Source: Proteobacteria bacterium SPGG2 | GTDB lineage: Bacteria > Pseudomonadota > Gammaproteobacteria > Acidiferrobacterales > SPGG2 | Assembly (NCBI GenBank): GCA_001643475.1 | Contig: LXTK01000208.1 | Location: forward strand, 1-5,521 | Length of the DNA: 5,521 nt | Direction: 5' to 3' | Translations under genes and position numbers: made by a program | The notes under the pieces: model-generated | Seen by the model: only the letters and a program-made list of their open reading frames with translations | Database searches by the model: none | Told to the model about the DNA's origin: nothing | Shown: positions 1-5,410 of the stretch, one piece after another | Position numbering within the stretch: position 1 is the stretch's first letter | How the letters are laid out: the number at the start of each line of letters is the position of its first letter

Positions 1-66
1 CGCAAGGTTCTGCTCGATATGATTAGGGGAGAAAGTACTGAGATTTGTCGTCGGTAATTGGGCCAT
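1..66 (-). CDS. Possible 5' end of an unidentified gene (partial)
   Basis: Reading leftwards from an ATG at 66-64, the frame stays open to the window edge for 22 codons, giving MAQLPTTNLSTFSPNHIEQN followed by Leu-Ala. The start lies 45 bp beyond the stop of the M23 gene on the same strand, so the two could be cotranscribed. In gammaproteobacteria secA often follows this type of M23 gene, but this N-terminus does not resemble SecA. I do not recognise the protein, and 22 residues are too few for a family call. No strong Shine-Dalgarno sequence precedes the ATG: there is only a GGGGCAGG-like stretch about 12 bases upstream, and a small inverted repeat directly abuts the start. The frame is also the one used by the M23 gene, so the open stretch could be chance. 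Confidence 0.4.
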   Translation of the reverse strand, partial: MAQLPTTNLSTFSPNHIEQNLA

Positions 67-81
67 GGCGTTGTATACGCC
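67..81 (-). repeat. Small inverted repeat abutting the partial gene start
   Basis: GGCGT at 67-71 and ACGCC at 77-81 form a perfect 5-bp stem with a 5-base loop. On the minus strand the stem ends directly before the ATG at 66. No T-run follows, so it is not an intrinsic terminator. It could partly occlude the start region of the leftmost gene, or be chance. Confidence 0.3.
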
Positions 82-111
82 TGCCCCGCTTACTTGTCGA
101 TAGTTGCGCGA

Positions 112-1059
112 CTAACTCTTGTGTGCTGCGAGCGGTACGCTGCGATTTAAGTATCCTTTCGGGTCTACCGCCCTACCGCGACGCAACACCTCAAAGTGAA
201 GATGGGGGCCGGTGGAGCGCCCGGAGGTACCGACGGTGGCGAGCAGTTGACCACGATCCACGCGATCACCGACCTTGACCAAGACGCTCTTGGCATGGGC
301 ATAACGGGTGACGATATTGCCGTGGGTGACTTCAACCATGAGGCCATAGCCGGCCTTCGGCCCGGCATGACTGACCACGCCATCGCCCATGGCATGGATG
401 GGCGAGCCCAAGCGGGAGGCGATATCCACCCCTTCGTGCAGCGCCCGGCGACCGGTAAAGGGGTCGGCCCGCCAGCCAAAGCCCGATGATGTCCAGCCGC
501 CTTGCACCGGCCAGCCAGACGGGGTGACCGCGGCTTCGAGTTGACGGTTCATTAATAGCGTCTCTAAGGCCTGCAAGCGCTCGCCCTGGCTTGCCAAGCG
601 GGTATCTAAGGCATCGAGGGCGGGGAACAGCGCCGGCGCCACCGGTTCGACGGTGGGGCGGGGAATGGGCCCCCCCATGGCCGGTTCACGGCTGAAATCG
701 AATTCGTTTTTATCTAACCCCGCCATGCGGGCGAGCTGCATGCCCAAGGCATTTAGGCGCCACATCTGCGCCTGCAGTTGACCTAAGCGCTGGGCCAGCG
801 CATTGACATGGGTCTCGGTACGGGCCCGGGTGGCGGCAATGGCGGCCCGGTGGCCCGCGAGTTCTTGTTGATGGACCGCGACCACGGCGGCGGCGGCGCT
901 GGTGTCGTCCCGTAATCGTTCCTGGATACGATATACTACGGCCCCGATCACCAACGGCAATACCACCAACCCGGCCACAGCCATGACGCCGATTTGGCGG
1001 TGGGAGAGGCTGGCAATTTGGCCCTTTCGAAACCCTTCGGGAATTAAGATAATATTCAT
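112..1059 (-). CDS. Membrane-anchored M23 family metallopeptidase (murein DD-endopeptidase, MepM/NlpD-like)
   Basis: The 315-residue protein has a short cytoplasmic N-terminus, one membrane segment at about residues 24-43, and a periplasmic part. The latter holds a helical, probably coiled-coil region (about 50-115 and 146-176) followed by a C-terminal LytM/M23 domain (about 185-303). Zinc-site motifs are visible: HEGVD (H208, D212), RYAH (H255) and GPHLHFE (H286, H288), so the domain should be catalytically active. Family members hydrolyse peptide cross-links in peptidoglycan from an inner-membrane anchor. I chose the ATG at 1059 because MNIILIP matches the usual N-terminus of this subfamily and AAGGG lies just upstream, though only one base away. 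An in-frame ATG at 1098 would add 13 residues without a ribosome binding site. The gene is divergent from the DUF721 gene, an arrangement common near lpxC/secA in gammaproteobacteria. Exact bond specificity cannot be read from the sequence. Confidence 0.93.
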   Translation of the reverse strand: MNIILIPEGFRKGQIASLSHRQIGVMAVAGLVVLPLVIGAVVYRIQERLRDDTSAAAAVVAVHQQELAGHRAAIAATRARTETHVNALAQRLGQLQAQMWRLNALGMQLARMAGLDKNEFDFSREPAMGGPIPRPTVEPVAPALFPALDALDTRLASQGERLQALETLLMNRQLEAAVTPSGWPVQGGWTSSGFGWRADPFTGRRALHEGVDIASRLGSPIHAMGDGVVSHAGPKAGYGLMVEVTHGNIVTRYAHAKSVLVKVGDRVDRGQLLATVGTSGRSTGPHLHFEVLRRGRAVDPKGYLNRSVPLAAHKS

Positions 1060-1068
1060 GCCCTTACA

Positions 1069-1097
1069 GTTATAGACGCTCCACTGGGCGCCGTCCA
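1069..1097 (-). promoter_or_regulatory. Candidate sigma70-type promoter for the M23 gene
   Basis: On the minus strand TGGACG (1097-1092, four of six bases matching TTGACA) is separated by 17 bp from TATAAC (1074-1069, five of six matching TATAAT). Transcription would begin around 1062, almost at the ATG at 1059, giving a nearly leaderless message. This is a pattern match only. Confidence 0.35.
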
Positions 1098-1107
1098 TCG
1101 AGACTAA

Positions 1108-1113
1108 TATGAT
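1108..1113 (+). promoter_or_regulatory. Candidate -10 element for the DUF721 gene
   Basis: TATGAT matches TATAAT at five of six positions and ends six bases before the ATG at 1120. Transcription would therefore start at about the start codon. No convincing -35 hexamer is seen 16-18 bp upstream (TGGGCG at 1085-1090 is poor). The absence of a Shine-Dalgarno sequence before 1120 is consistent with a leaderless message but does not prove one. Confidence 0.3.
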
Positions 1114-1119
1114 CTATAA

Positions 1120-1587
1120 ATGACTCTAAAAAACATATGTAACTATCTATCAGACCACACATTTACACGATGGAGTCGTGAGCGCGATACGGCACGTCAA
1201 CTCCAGGCTGTGTGGAATGACCGCATTGAGCTGCCGCTGGCAGCGCATACCCACCCTACGAGCTACCGGGCGGGTAGGTTGGTGGTGCACGCAGATTCAT
1301 CCGTGTGGGCCAATCGCCTGCGGCACCAACAAGAACACGCTATGCAAGCTCTACGCCAAGACCCGTTTTTCGAAGACTTGGTGGAGCTGAGAGTACGCGT
1401 GGCGCCTCTGTCGCAGACCAGCCCCACAGACAGTCAACGACCTCAGGCGCGATTGTCTGAAGCCAGCACCAGGGTGATTAAGGCGGTGGCCGCGGATATC
1501 AAGGACCCGGCCCTGAAAGCGGCGCTAGAAAGGCTCGGGGCCGGGGCTGGCGATACCACGGACGGTGCTACACGAGGCCCACAATGA
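1120..1587 (+). CDS. dciA: DUF721 protein, DciA-like replicative helicase loader
   Basis: This 155-residue soluble protein has the pattern of DUF721. The N-terminal domain (about 15-97) contains AVWNDRIELPLAAHTHP with Trp32, then the YRAGRLVVHADSSVWANRLR block with Trp63, and a final strand near residues 88-95. A polar linker (about 97-110) leads to a helical segment (about 111-140) and a disordered Gly/Thr-rich tail. DciA proteins combine a KH-like N-terminal fold with a flexible C-terminus and help load DnaB helicase in the many bacteria without DnaC; applying that role here is inference from family. The ATG at 1120 is used because it gives the full domain and no better in-frame start is seen. 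No Shine-Dalgarno sequence precedes it. Its stop overlaps the capA start by 4 bp, so the two are probably translationally coupled. Confidence 0.85.
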   Translation: MTLKNICNYLSDHTFTRWSRERDTARQLQAVWNDRIELPLAAHTHPTSYRAGRLVVHADSSVWANRLRHQQEHAMQALRQDPFFEDLVELRVRVAPLSQTSPTDSQRPQARLSEASTRVIKAVAADIKDPALKAALERLGAGAGDTTDGATRGPQ

Positions 1588-2816
1588 AACCCCTAGATTT
1601 GCCCTGGCTCGCTGCTAACTTAGCGGCGCGTCACTTGGTCGTGGCTGTGGCCTGTGCGCTGGTGGCGGCATGCAGTTTTGCGCCATTGGTACCTCAGCCC
1701 CCGCCCGCCGTGGCGACACCGCCACCCGCAGTGATCACCCCGGCACCGACGCCAAGTATCATCGTGCCGGCGCCGGGGGAAGTAACGTCGCCGGCAGCCA
1801 TCGAACCGGGACCCGCGGCGCTCCAGTTGGCGGCGGTGGGAGATATTATGCTCGGCGGCAGTGCGGTGCCGAAGCTAAGACGTGAGGGATATGATTACCC
1901 GTTCCTATTGGTCCAGCCTATTCTTCGTCAAGCCGATGTGGTGTTCGGTAATTTGGAGGGCCCGTTGACAGACGCCGGCCAAGCCGCGCCCGACAAGCGT
2001 TATGTGTTCAGATCGCCACCGGCCAAGGTGGCACCGGCTTTGGCGGCGGCGGGCTTCACGGTTGTGTCGTTGGCCAATAACCACACCATGGATTACGGCG
2101 TCGAGGGACTTAAACAAACGATGGCGGCGCTTGATGAGGCTGGAATCCAGCACACGGGGGCTGGTATGAACCTGCAGGAGGCGAGACGACCTGCTTTCGT
2201 AAAAAGCGGTGATTATACGCTCGGATTTCTTGCCTACTCGCTGACTTTTCCTGAAAGCTTTTGGGCACAGGGCCAACGTCCTGGGACCGCCTTTGGCCAC
2301 GCAAGCCACGTCCGTGCAGACGTGGCTGCTGCCCGAGACCAGGCAGATGTGGTCGTGGTGTCGTTCCATTGGGGTCGTGAGGCCACCACCGAGTTACGCG
2401 ACTACCAGTCGAAACTCGCTCACGCCGCTATTGATAGTGGGGCGTCGGTGGTGTTGGGTCATCACCCCCATATTTTGCAGGGCATAGAATACTACAAACA
2501 CGGCATTATCTTTTATAGCCTAGGGAACTTTGTCTTCGGATCGTACAGCCGCAAGGCGACGCGAAGTATCATTGCGTTACTAAACCTACGAGGCGCAAAG
2601 GTGTTGGAAGTAAAATTGATTCCTGTGAACGTTGACAATATCGAGCTCGTCTTCCAGCCTCAACCTTTGGTCGAAGAACAGGCGAACGAAGTGATTGTAG
2701 AATTAAAACGCTTGTCAAAACCGCTTTCTACGACGATCATGGCTGTCAATGGCGTTGGTCTGGTGCAACTATCTGGGCAAACAACCCCGAGGCTGCTGTC
2801 GGAACAGGAATACTAG
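1584..2816 (+). CDS. CapA/PgsA-family metallophosphatase-like lipoprotein
   Basis: The 410-residue protein starts with a lipoprotein signal peptide ending in VAAC (Cys30 as lipidation site). A Pro/Ala-rich linker follows (about 33-78), then the CapA domain (about 80-320). Family motifs in order are GDIMLG (86-91), NLEGPLT (123-129), ANNHTMDYG (164-172), HWGRE (262-266), GHHPHILQG (292-300) and YSLGNFVF (311-318). They correspond to the metal-binding and active-site positions of the calcineurin-like phosphoesterase fold that CapA resembles. Founding members act in poly-gamma-glutamate capsule synthesis in Bacillus; no other capsule gene is present here, so the substrate is unknown. Ser31 after the lipidated Cys is not the Asp inner-membrane retention signal, so outer-membrane sorting by the Lol system is likely. 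The start overlaps the DUF721 stop (ATGA), with GAGG at 1574-1577 six bases upstream. G+C content drops markedly within the gene, around 2160. Confidence 0.88.
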   Translation: MKPLDLPWLAANLAARHLVVAVACALVAACSFAPLVPQPPPAVATPPPAVITPAPTPSIIVPAPGEVTSPAAIEPGPAALQLAAVGDIMLGGSAVPKLRREGYDYPFLLVQPILRQADVVFGNLEGPLTDAGQAAPDKRYVFRSPPAKVAPALAAAGFTVVSLANNHTMDYGVEGLKQTMAALDEAGIQHTGAGMNLQEARRPAFVKSGDYTLGFLAYSLTFPESFWAQGQRPGTAFGHASHVRADVAAARDQADVVVVSFHWGREATTELRDYQSKLAHAAIDSGASVVLGHHPHILQGIEYYKHGIIFYSLGNFVFGSYSRKATRSIIALLNLRGAKVLEVKLIPVNVDNIELVFQPQPLVEEQANEVIVELKRLSKPLSTTIMAVNGVGLVQLSGQTTPRLLSEQEY

Positions 2817-2829
2817 TGGCACTAGTATT
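2809..2829. repeat. Perfect 9-bp inverted repeat over the capA stop codon
   Basis: AATACTAGT (2809-2817), a GGC spacer and ACTAGTATT (2821-2829) form a perfect palindromic stem. The capA stop TAG (2814-2816) lies inside the left arm. The stem is A+T-rich and no T-run follows, so it is not a standard intrinsic terminator. It could be an RNA hairpin affecting read-through into lolC, an mRNA stabiliser, or a protein-binding site. The repeat itself is certain; its function is not. Confidence 0.6.
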
Positions 2830-2856
2830 GACCTACATCGGAGGTGTAGCGATAAG
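2828..2856 (+). promoter_or_regulatory. Candidate promoter for lolC-lolD
   Basis: TTGACC (2828-2833, five of six matching TTGACA) is followed after exactly 17 bp by GATAAG (2851-2856, four of six matching TATAAT). Predicted initiation is at about 2862-2863, which is the lolC ATG. If real, lolCD could be transcribed independently of capA from a leaderless or near-leaderless start. Confidence 0.35.
2840..2845 (+). promoter_or_regulatory. Strong Shine-Dalgarno for lolC at unusual distance, in a hairpin loop
   Basis: GGAGGT is the best ribosome binding sequence in the plus-strand operon but ends 16 bases before the lolC ATG at 2862, well beyond the usual 5-9. No earlier in-frame start exists, because TAA at 2853-2855 closes the frame. 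CTACA (2833-2837) and TGTAG (2845-2849) could pair and place GGAGG in a seven-base loop. Confidence 0.45.
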
Positions 2857-2861
2857 TCCCT

Positions 2862-4109
2862 ATGATTCGACCATTTGAGCTCTTCGTTGGTCTGCGTTAC
2901 ACGCGCGCCAAACGCCGCAATTTTTTCATCTCCTTCATTTCGCTCATTTCTATGCTTGGGATTGTCGTCGGGATCACCGCGATCGTTACCGTGTTGTCTG
3001 TAATGAACGGGTTTGGCGAGGAACTTCGTGCCAGAATCCTGGGATTTATATCACACGTGACAATAACCGAGTCTAATGGTGGGCTTCGTGATTGGCGTGA
3101 TGTTGCGGCCAAAGTAACAACCCACACCGAAATTAGCGGCCGTGCCCCCTACATAGTGGGTCAAGGGATGCTCGTACATGGTAAGGCGGCTAGTGGGGTC
3201 CTCATCCGTGGGGTCTTACCTGCCGAGGAGCCTCAGGTTTCCGACCTGGATCAGAAGATGACGGTCGGCGACTTGAGCAATCTCCAGCCTGGGGAGTTTG
3301 GCATAGTGCTGGGACAAGAGCTCTCGTGGAAACTGAATGCACCCATTGGCTCGCGTGTTGCGTTGGTTATTCCGCAGGCGTTAGCGACCCCAGTAGGCGT
3401 CGTGCCGCGCTCGAAGCGATTTCGAGTCGTCGGCATATTCGATGTCGACATGTACGAGTATGACAGCGGGTGGGCTTTGATCCACATCAGCGATGCCGCC
3501 AAGCTCTATCGGATGCCCGATCAGGTCAGCGGTCTGCGTTTAAAGTTAAACCATCTAGACTTGGCGCCACGCGTAAGTCGAGAAATCCAGAATATGTTGG
3601 GGGACGAATATCGTTCTCGTGACTGGACACAGCAACACGTTAATTTCTTCCGCGCTCTGAAAATGGAGAAGACAGTTATGTTCATCATTATGTTGTTGGT
3701 CATAGCTGTGGCGGCTTTTAACGTTGTTTCAATGCTGGTGATGGTAGTAACGGATAAAGAAGCGGATATTGCTATATTGCGAACACTAGGTGTTAGTGCG
3801 ACAGGCATTATGCTTATTTTTATGGTGCAAGGAACGGTCATCGGGGTTGTGGGCACACTCGTGGGAAGTGTGTGTGGAGTTTTGCTTGCATCACACGTCG
3901 GAGAGATTGTTCATTTCATAGAGAGCCTATTCAACACTACTTTTTTGGCGCCGGATGTGTACTACATTAGCGATGTGCCTTCTCAGGTACGCTGGCAGGA
4001 TGTGACTATGATTGCCGGCGCGTCTTTGGTGATGGGTTTATTGGCGACACTTTATCCGGCGCGCCGTGCCGCAAAGATACAACCCGCAGAGGCGTTGCGA
4101 TACGAATGA
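2862..4109 (+). CDS. lolC: Lipoprotein-releasing ABC transporter permease LolC/E family
   Basis: The 415-residue inner-membrane protein has the four-helix MacB/FtsX-type layout: helix 1 at about 22-48, a large periplasmic domain (about 50-268), and helices 2-4 at about 271-296, 314-343 and 380-399. The N-terminus, with FELFVGLRYTRAKRRNFFISF and VLSVMNGFGEELRARILGF, is typical of LolC/LolE. The segment TPVGVVPRSKRF (176-187) sits where LolC carries the Hook loop that recruits LolA, so this is the LolC type rather than LolE. DKEADIAILRTLG (298-310) is the cytoplasmic coupling region that contacts the ATPase, and the C-terminus ends in the usual YPARRAAKIQPAEALRYE. With LolD it extracts mature lipoproteins from the inner membrane and passes them to LolA. 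The stop overlaps lolD by 4 bp. No second permease gene follows lolD, so a homodimer (LolF-like use) is possible. Confidence 0.95.
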   Translation: MIRPFELFVGLRYTRAKRRNFFISFISLISMLGIVVGITAIVTVLSVMNGFGEELRARILGFISHVTITESNGGLRDWRDVAAKVTTHTEISGRAPYIVGQGMLVHGKAASGVLIRGVLPAEEPQVSDLDQKMTVGDLSNLQPGEFGIVLGQELSWKLNAPIGSRVALVIPQALATPVGVVPRSKRFRVVGIFDVDMYEYDSGWALIHISDAAKLYRMPDQVSGLRLKLNHLDLAPRVSREIQNMLGDEYRSRDWTQQHVNFFRALKMEKTVMFIIMLLVIAVAAFNVVSMLVMVVTDKEADIAILRTLGVSATGIMLIFMVQGTVIGVVGTLVGSVCGVLLASHVGEIVHFIESLFNTTFLAPDVYYISDVPSQVRWQDVTMIAGASLVMGLLATLYPARRAAKIQPAEALRYE

Positions 4110-4846
4110 ACAACGACCTTGTTCTCCGTTGCACCGGGCTAACGAAAACCTTTACTGAGGCGTCGTTTAACGTCGATGTACTGAGTGGCGTTTACCTGCG
4201 TTTAGAAAAAGGGGAGCAGGTAGCTATCGTCGGGGCATCAGGGGCTGGAAAAAGCACCTTATTACATCTACTCGGTGGGCTTGATCGACCGACTGCCGGC
4301 ACGATCGAAATAGACGGCGTGAACATATCGGAATTGAACGACACCCAACGCGGGCATTTGCGTAACCGTAAGTTAGGATTCGTCTATCAGTTCCATCACT
4401 TGCTGCCAGAATTTAGTGCCCTCGAAAATACCGCTATTCCTTTGCTTATCAGACGTGTGGCTGCCAGCGAAGCACAGAGCAGGGCGCGAGAGATGTTGGC
4501 CAAGGTCGGTCTGGACGATCGGCTGCGCCACAAACCAGGCGAGCTTTCGGGCGGCGAGCGTCAGCGGGTGGCAGTGGCACGGGCATTGGTAACCAGACCA
4601 TTGTGTGTGCTCGCCGATGAGCCAACCGGGAATCTCGACCGGCGAAATGCAGACAGCGTTTATGATCTAATGCTCGATCTCAACCGGGAACTTGGGACGA
4701 GTTTCGTAATCGTAACGCACGACATGAAACTGGCAGCGCAAGTTGATCGAATCGTGAAGTTGGAAGATGGCGTCCTGAAGAAAGTGGCGGATGCAGCGCC
4801 TGCAAGTGACGGTTTGGCCGGCACGGAGACTCATATAAGGGGTTAA
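4106..4846 (+). CDS. lolD: Lipoprotein-releasing ABC transporter ATP-binding protein LolD
   Basis: The 246-residue cytoplasmic ATPase carries a complete set of ABC motifs: Walker A GASGAGKST (43-51), Q-loop Gln95 in VYQFHHLLPEF, signature LSGGERQR (147-154), Walker B VLADEP (168-173, catalytic Glu172), D-loop NLD (176-178) and switch His205 in VTHD. The FHHLLPEFSALEN stretch after the Q-loop is characteristic of LolD within the MacB/FtsE/LolD group. It powers lipoprotein extraction by the LolC-type permease encoded immediately upstream. The start ATG overlaps the lolC stop (ATGA), and the nearest Shine-Dalgarno-like AGAGG (4088-4092) is 13 bases away, so translation is probably coupled to lolC. 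The C-terminal tail after about residue 228 is longer and more polar than the core ATPase fold needs. The stop codon lies in a short imperfect tandem repeat. Confidence 0.97.
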   Translation: MNNDLVLRCTGLTKTFTEASFNVDVLSGVYLRLEKGEQVAIVGASGAGKSTLLHLLGGLDRPTAGTIEIDGVNISELNDTQRGHLRNRKLGFVYQFHHLLPEFSALENTAIPLLIRRVAASEAQSRAREMLAKVGLDDRLRHKPGELSGGERQRVAVARALVTRPLCVLADEPTGNLDRRNADSVYDLMLDLNRELGTSFVIVTHDMKLAAQVDRIVKLEDGVLKKVADAAPASDGLAGTETHIRG

Positions 4847-4868
4847 CGTGACAAGGGGATAACCTGAA
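4837..4868. repeat. Imperfect tandem repeat, two 16-bp units, over the lolD stop
   Basis: The unit at 4837-4852 (AAGGGGTTAACGTGAC) and the unit at 4853-4868 (AAGGGGATAACCTGAA) agree at 13 of 16 positions, with AAGGGG identical in both. The first unit contains the last codons and stop of lolD. The second lies in the 27-bp gap before the convergent DUF2062 gene. It looks like a local tandem duplication. The gap contains no convincing terminator for either gene. Confidence 0.45.
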
Positions 4869-4873
4869 TTAAC

Positions 4874-5410
4874 TTAAGAATTCGCACGTCGATTCCTCCT
4901 TCGTCGGCGTTTTCTATTTTCCCATGCCCGGATAACGTGCCAACGCCAAAGCATGCGGGCGCTGACGTATCCGACTAGCGCTGAGAGGAAGCCGACAATT
5001 GAGCAACCTACGAGAAGCGGTTCAGACCGCTGTACAAGCTCGGCTCGAAACCACTCCCAAGACCAAGCAAATGCAAAGTCCTGGTCTACATTGCCGATCA
5101 CCCATGTGCCGATCTTGTAACAAAACAAAAATAAAGGCGGAATCGTGATTGGGTTAGTAACCCATACCAATGCAACAGCCAGAGGCAAATTGAGGCGAAG
5201 CATGATAGCGAGTCCACCGGCCGCGACCATCTGGAAGGGTATCGGCATGAACGCCATAAATAGGCCGACGGCAACCGCACCGGATGTCGAATAACGGTTT
5301 AGATGCCAGATATTTGGATCATGTAATAACCTCCCAAACACGCGCAACGGCCTATATCCGCGGATCGTTTGTCTATCCGGCAAGTAGCGCCTTATGAGTT
5401 TTCTAGCCAT
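4874..5410 (-). CDS. DUF2062 domain membrane protein
   Basis: The 178-residue integral membrane protein has a basic, Pro-containing N-terminus (MARKLIRRYLPDRQTIRGYR), then hydrophobic segments at about 42-66, 74-98 and 131-154. The segments IPFQMVAAGGLAIMLRLNLP (57-76) and TNPITIPPLFLFCYKIGTW (85-103) match the conserved core of DUF2062. The biochemical function of the family is not established. A cytoplasmic tail after about residue 155 ends in a very basic run, RKRRRRRNRR (166-175), partly encoded by AGG and CGA codons. It is convergent with lolD, with 27 bp between the stops; in gammaproteobacteria a DUF2062 gene is commonly found between the lol genes and comEC, which supports the call. 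The ATG at 5410 gives the usual family N-terminus; no clear Shine-Dalgarno sequence precedes it. Confidence 0.88.
   Translation of the reverse strand: MARKLIRRYLPDRQTIRGYRPLRVFGRLLHDPNIWHLNRYSTSGAVAVGLFMAFMPIPFQMVAAGGLAIMLRLNLPLAVALVWVTNPITIPPLFLFCYKIGTWVIGNVDQDFAFAWSWEWFRAELVQRSEPLLVGCSIVGFLSALVGYVSARMLWRWHVIRAWENRKRRRRRNRRANS

Noticed and set aside
45..278. 77-codon plus-strand ORF across the M23 3' end
   Set aside because: It has a Cys/Arg-rich low-complexity composition, no ribosome binding site and no family resemblance; a shadow of the minus-strand gene.
196..489. 97-codon plus-strand ORF antisense to the M23 gene
   Set aside because: It lies wholly opposite the conserved M23 catalytic domain, has no recognisable domain, and is explained by G+C-rich codon bias leaving the opposite strand open.
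1060..1098. Upstream ATG at 1098 as the M23 start
   Set aside because: It lacks a ribosome binding site, and the extra 13 residues do not fit the family N-terminus, which begins MNII before the membrane segment.
1905..2369. 154-codon minus-strand ORF inside capA
   Set aside because: It is antisense to the conserved core motifs of capA and has no domain-like pattern.
3521..3856. 111-codon minus-strand ORF inside lolC
   Set aside because: Its Thr/Ile/Met-rich sequence is the reverse complement of lolC membrane segments; no independent support.
4866..4883. GAATT...AATTC inverted repeat as a terminator between lolD and the DUF2062 gene
   Set aside because: The arms are only five A+T-rich bases with an eight-base loop and no T-run, too weak for an intrinsic terminator.
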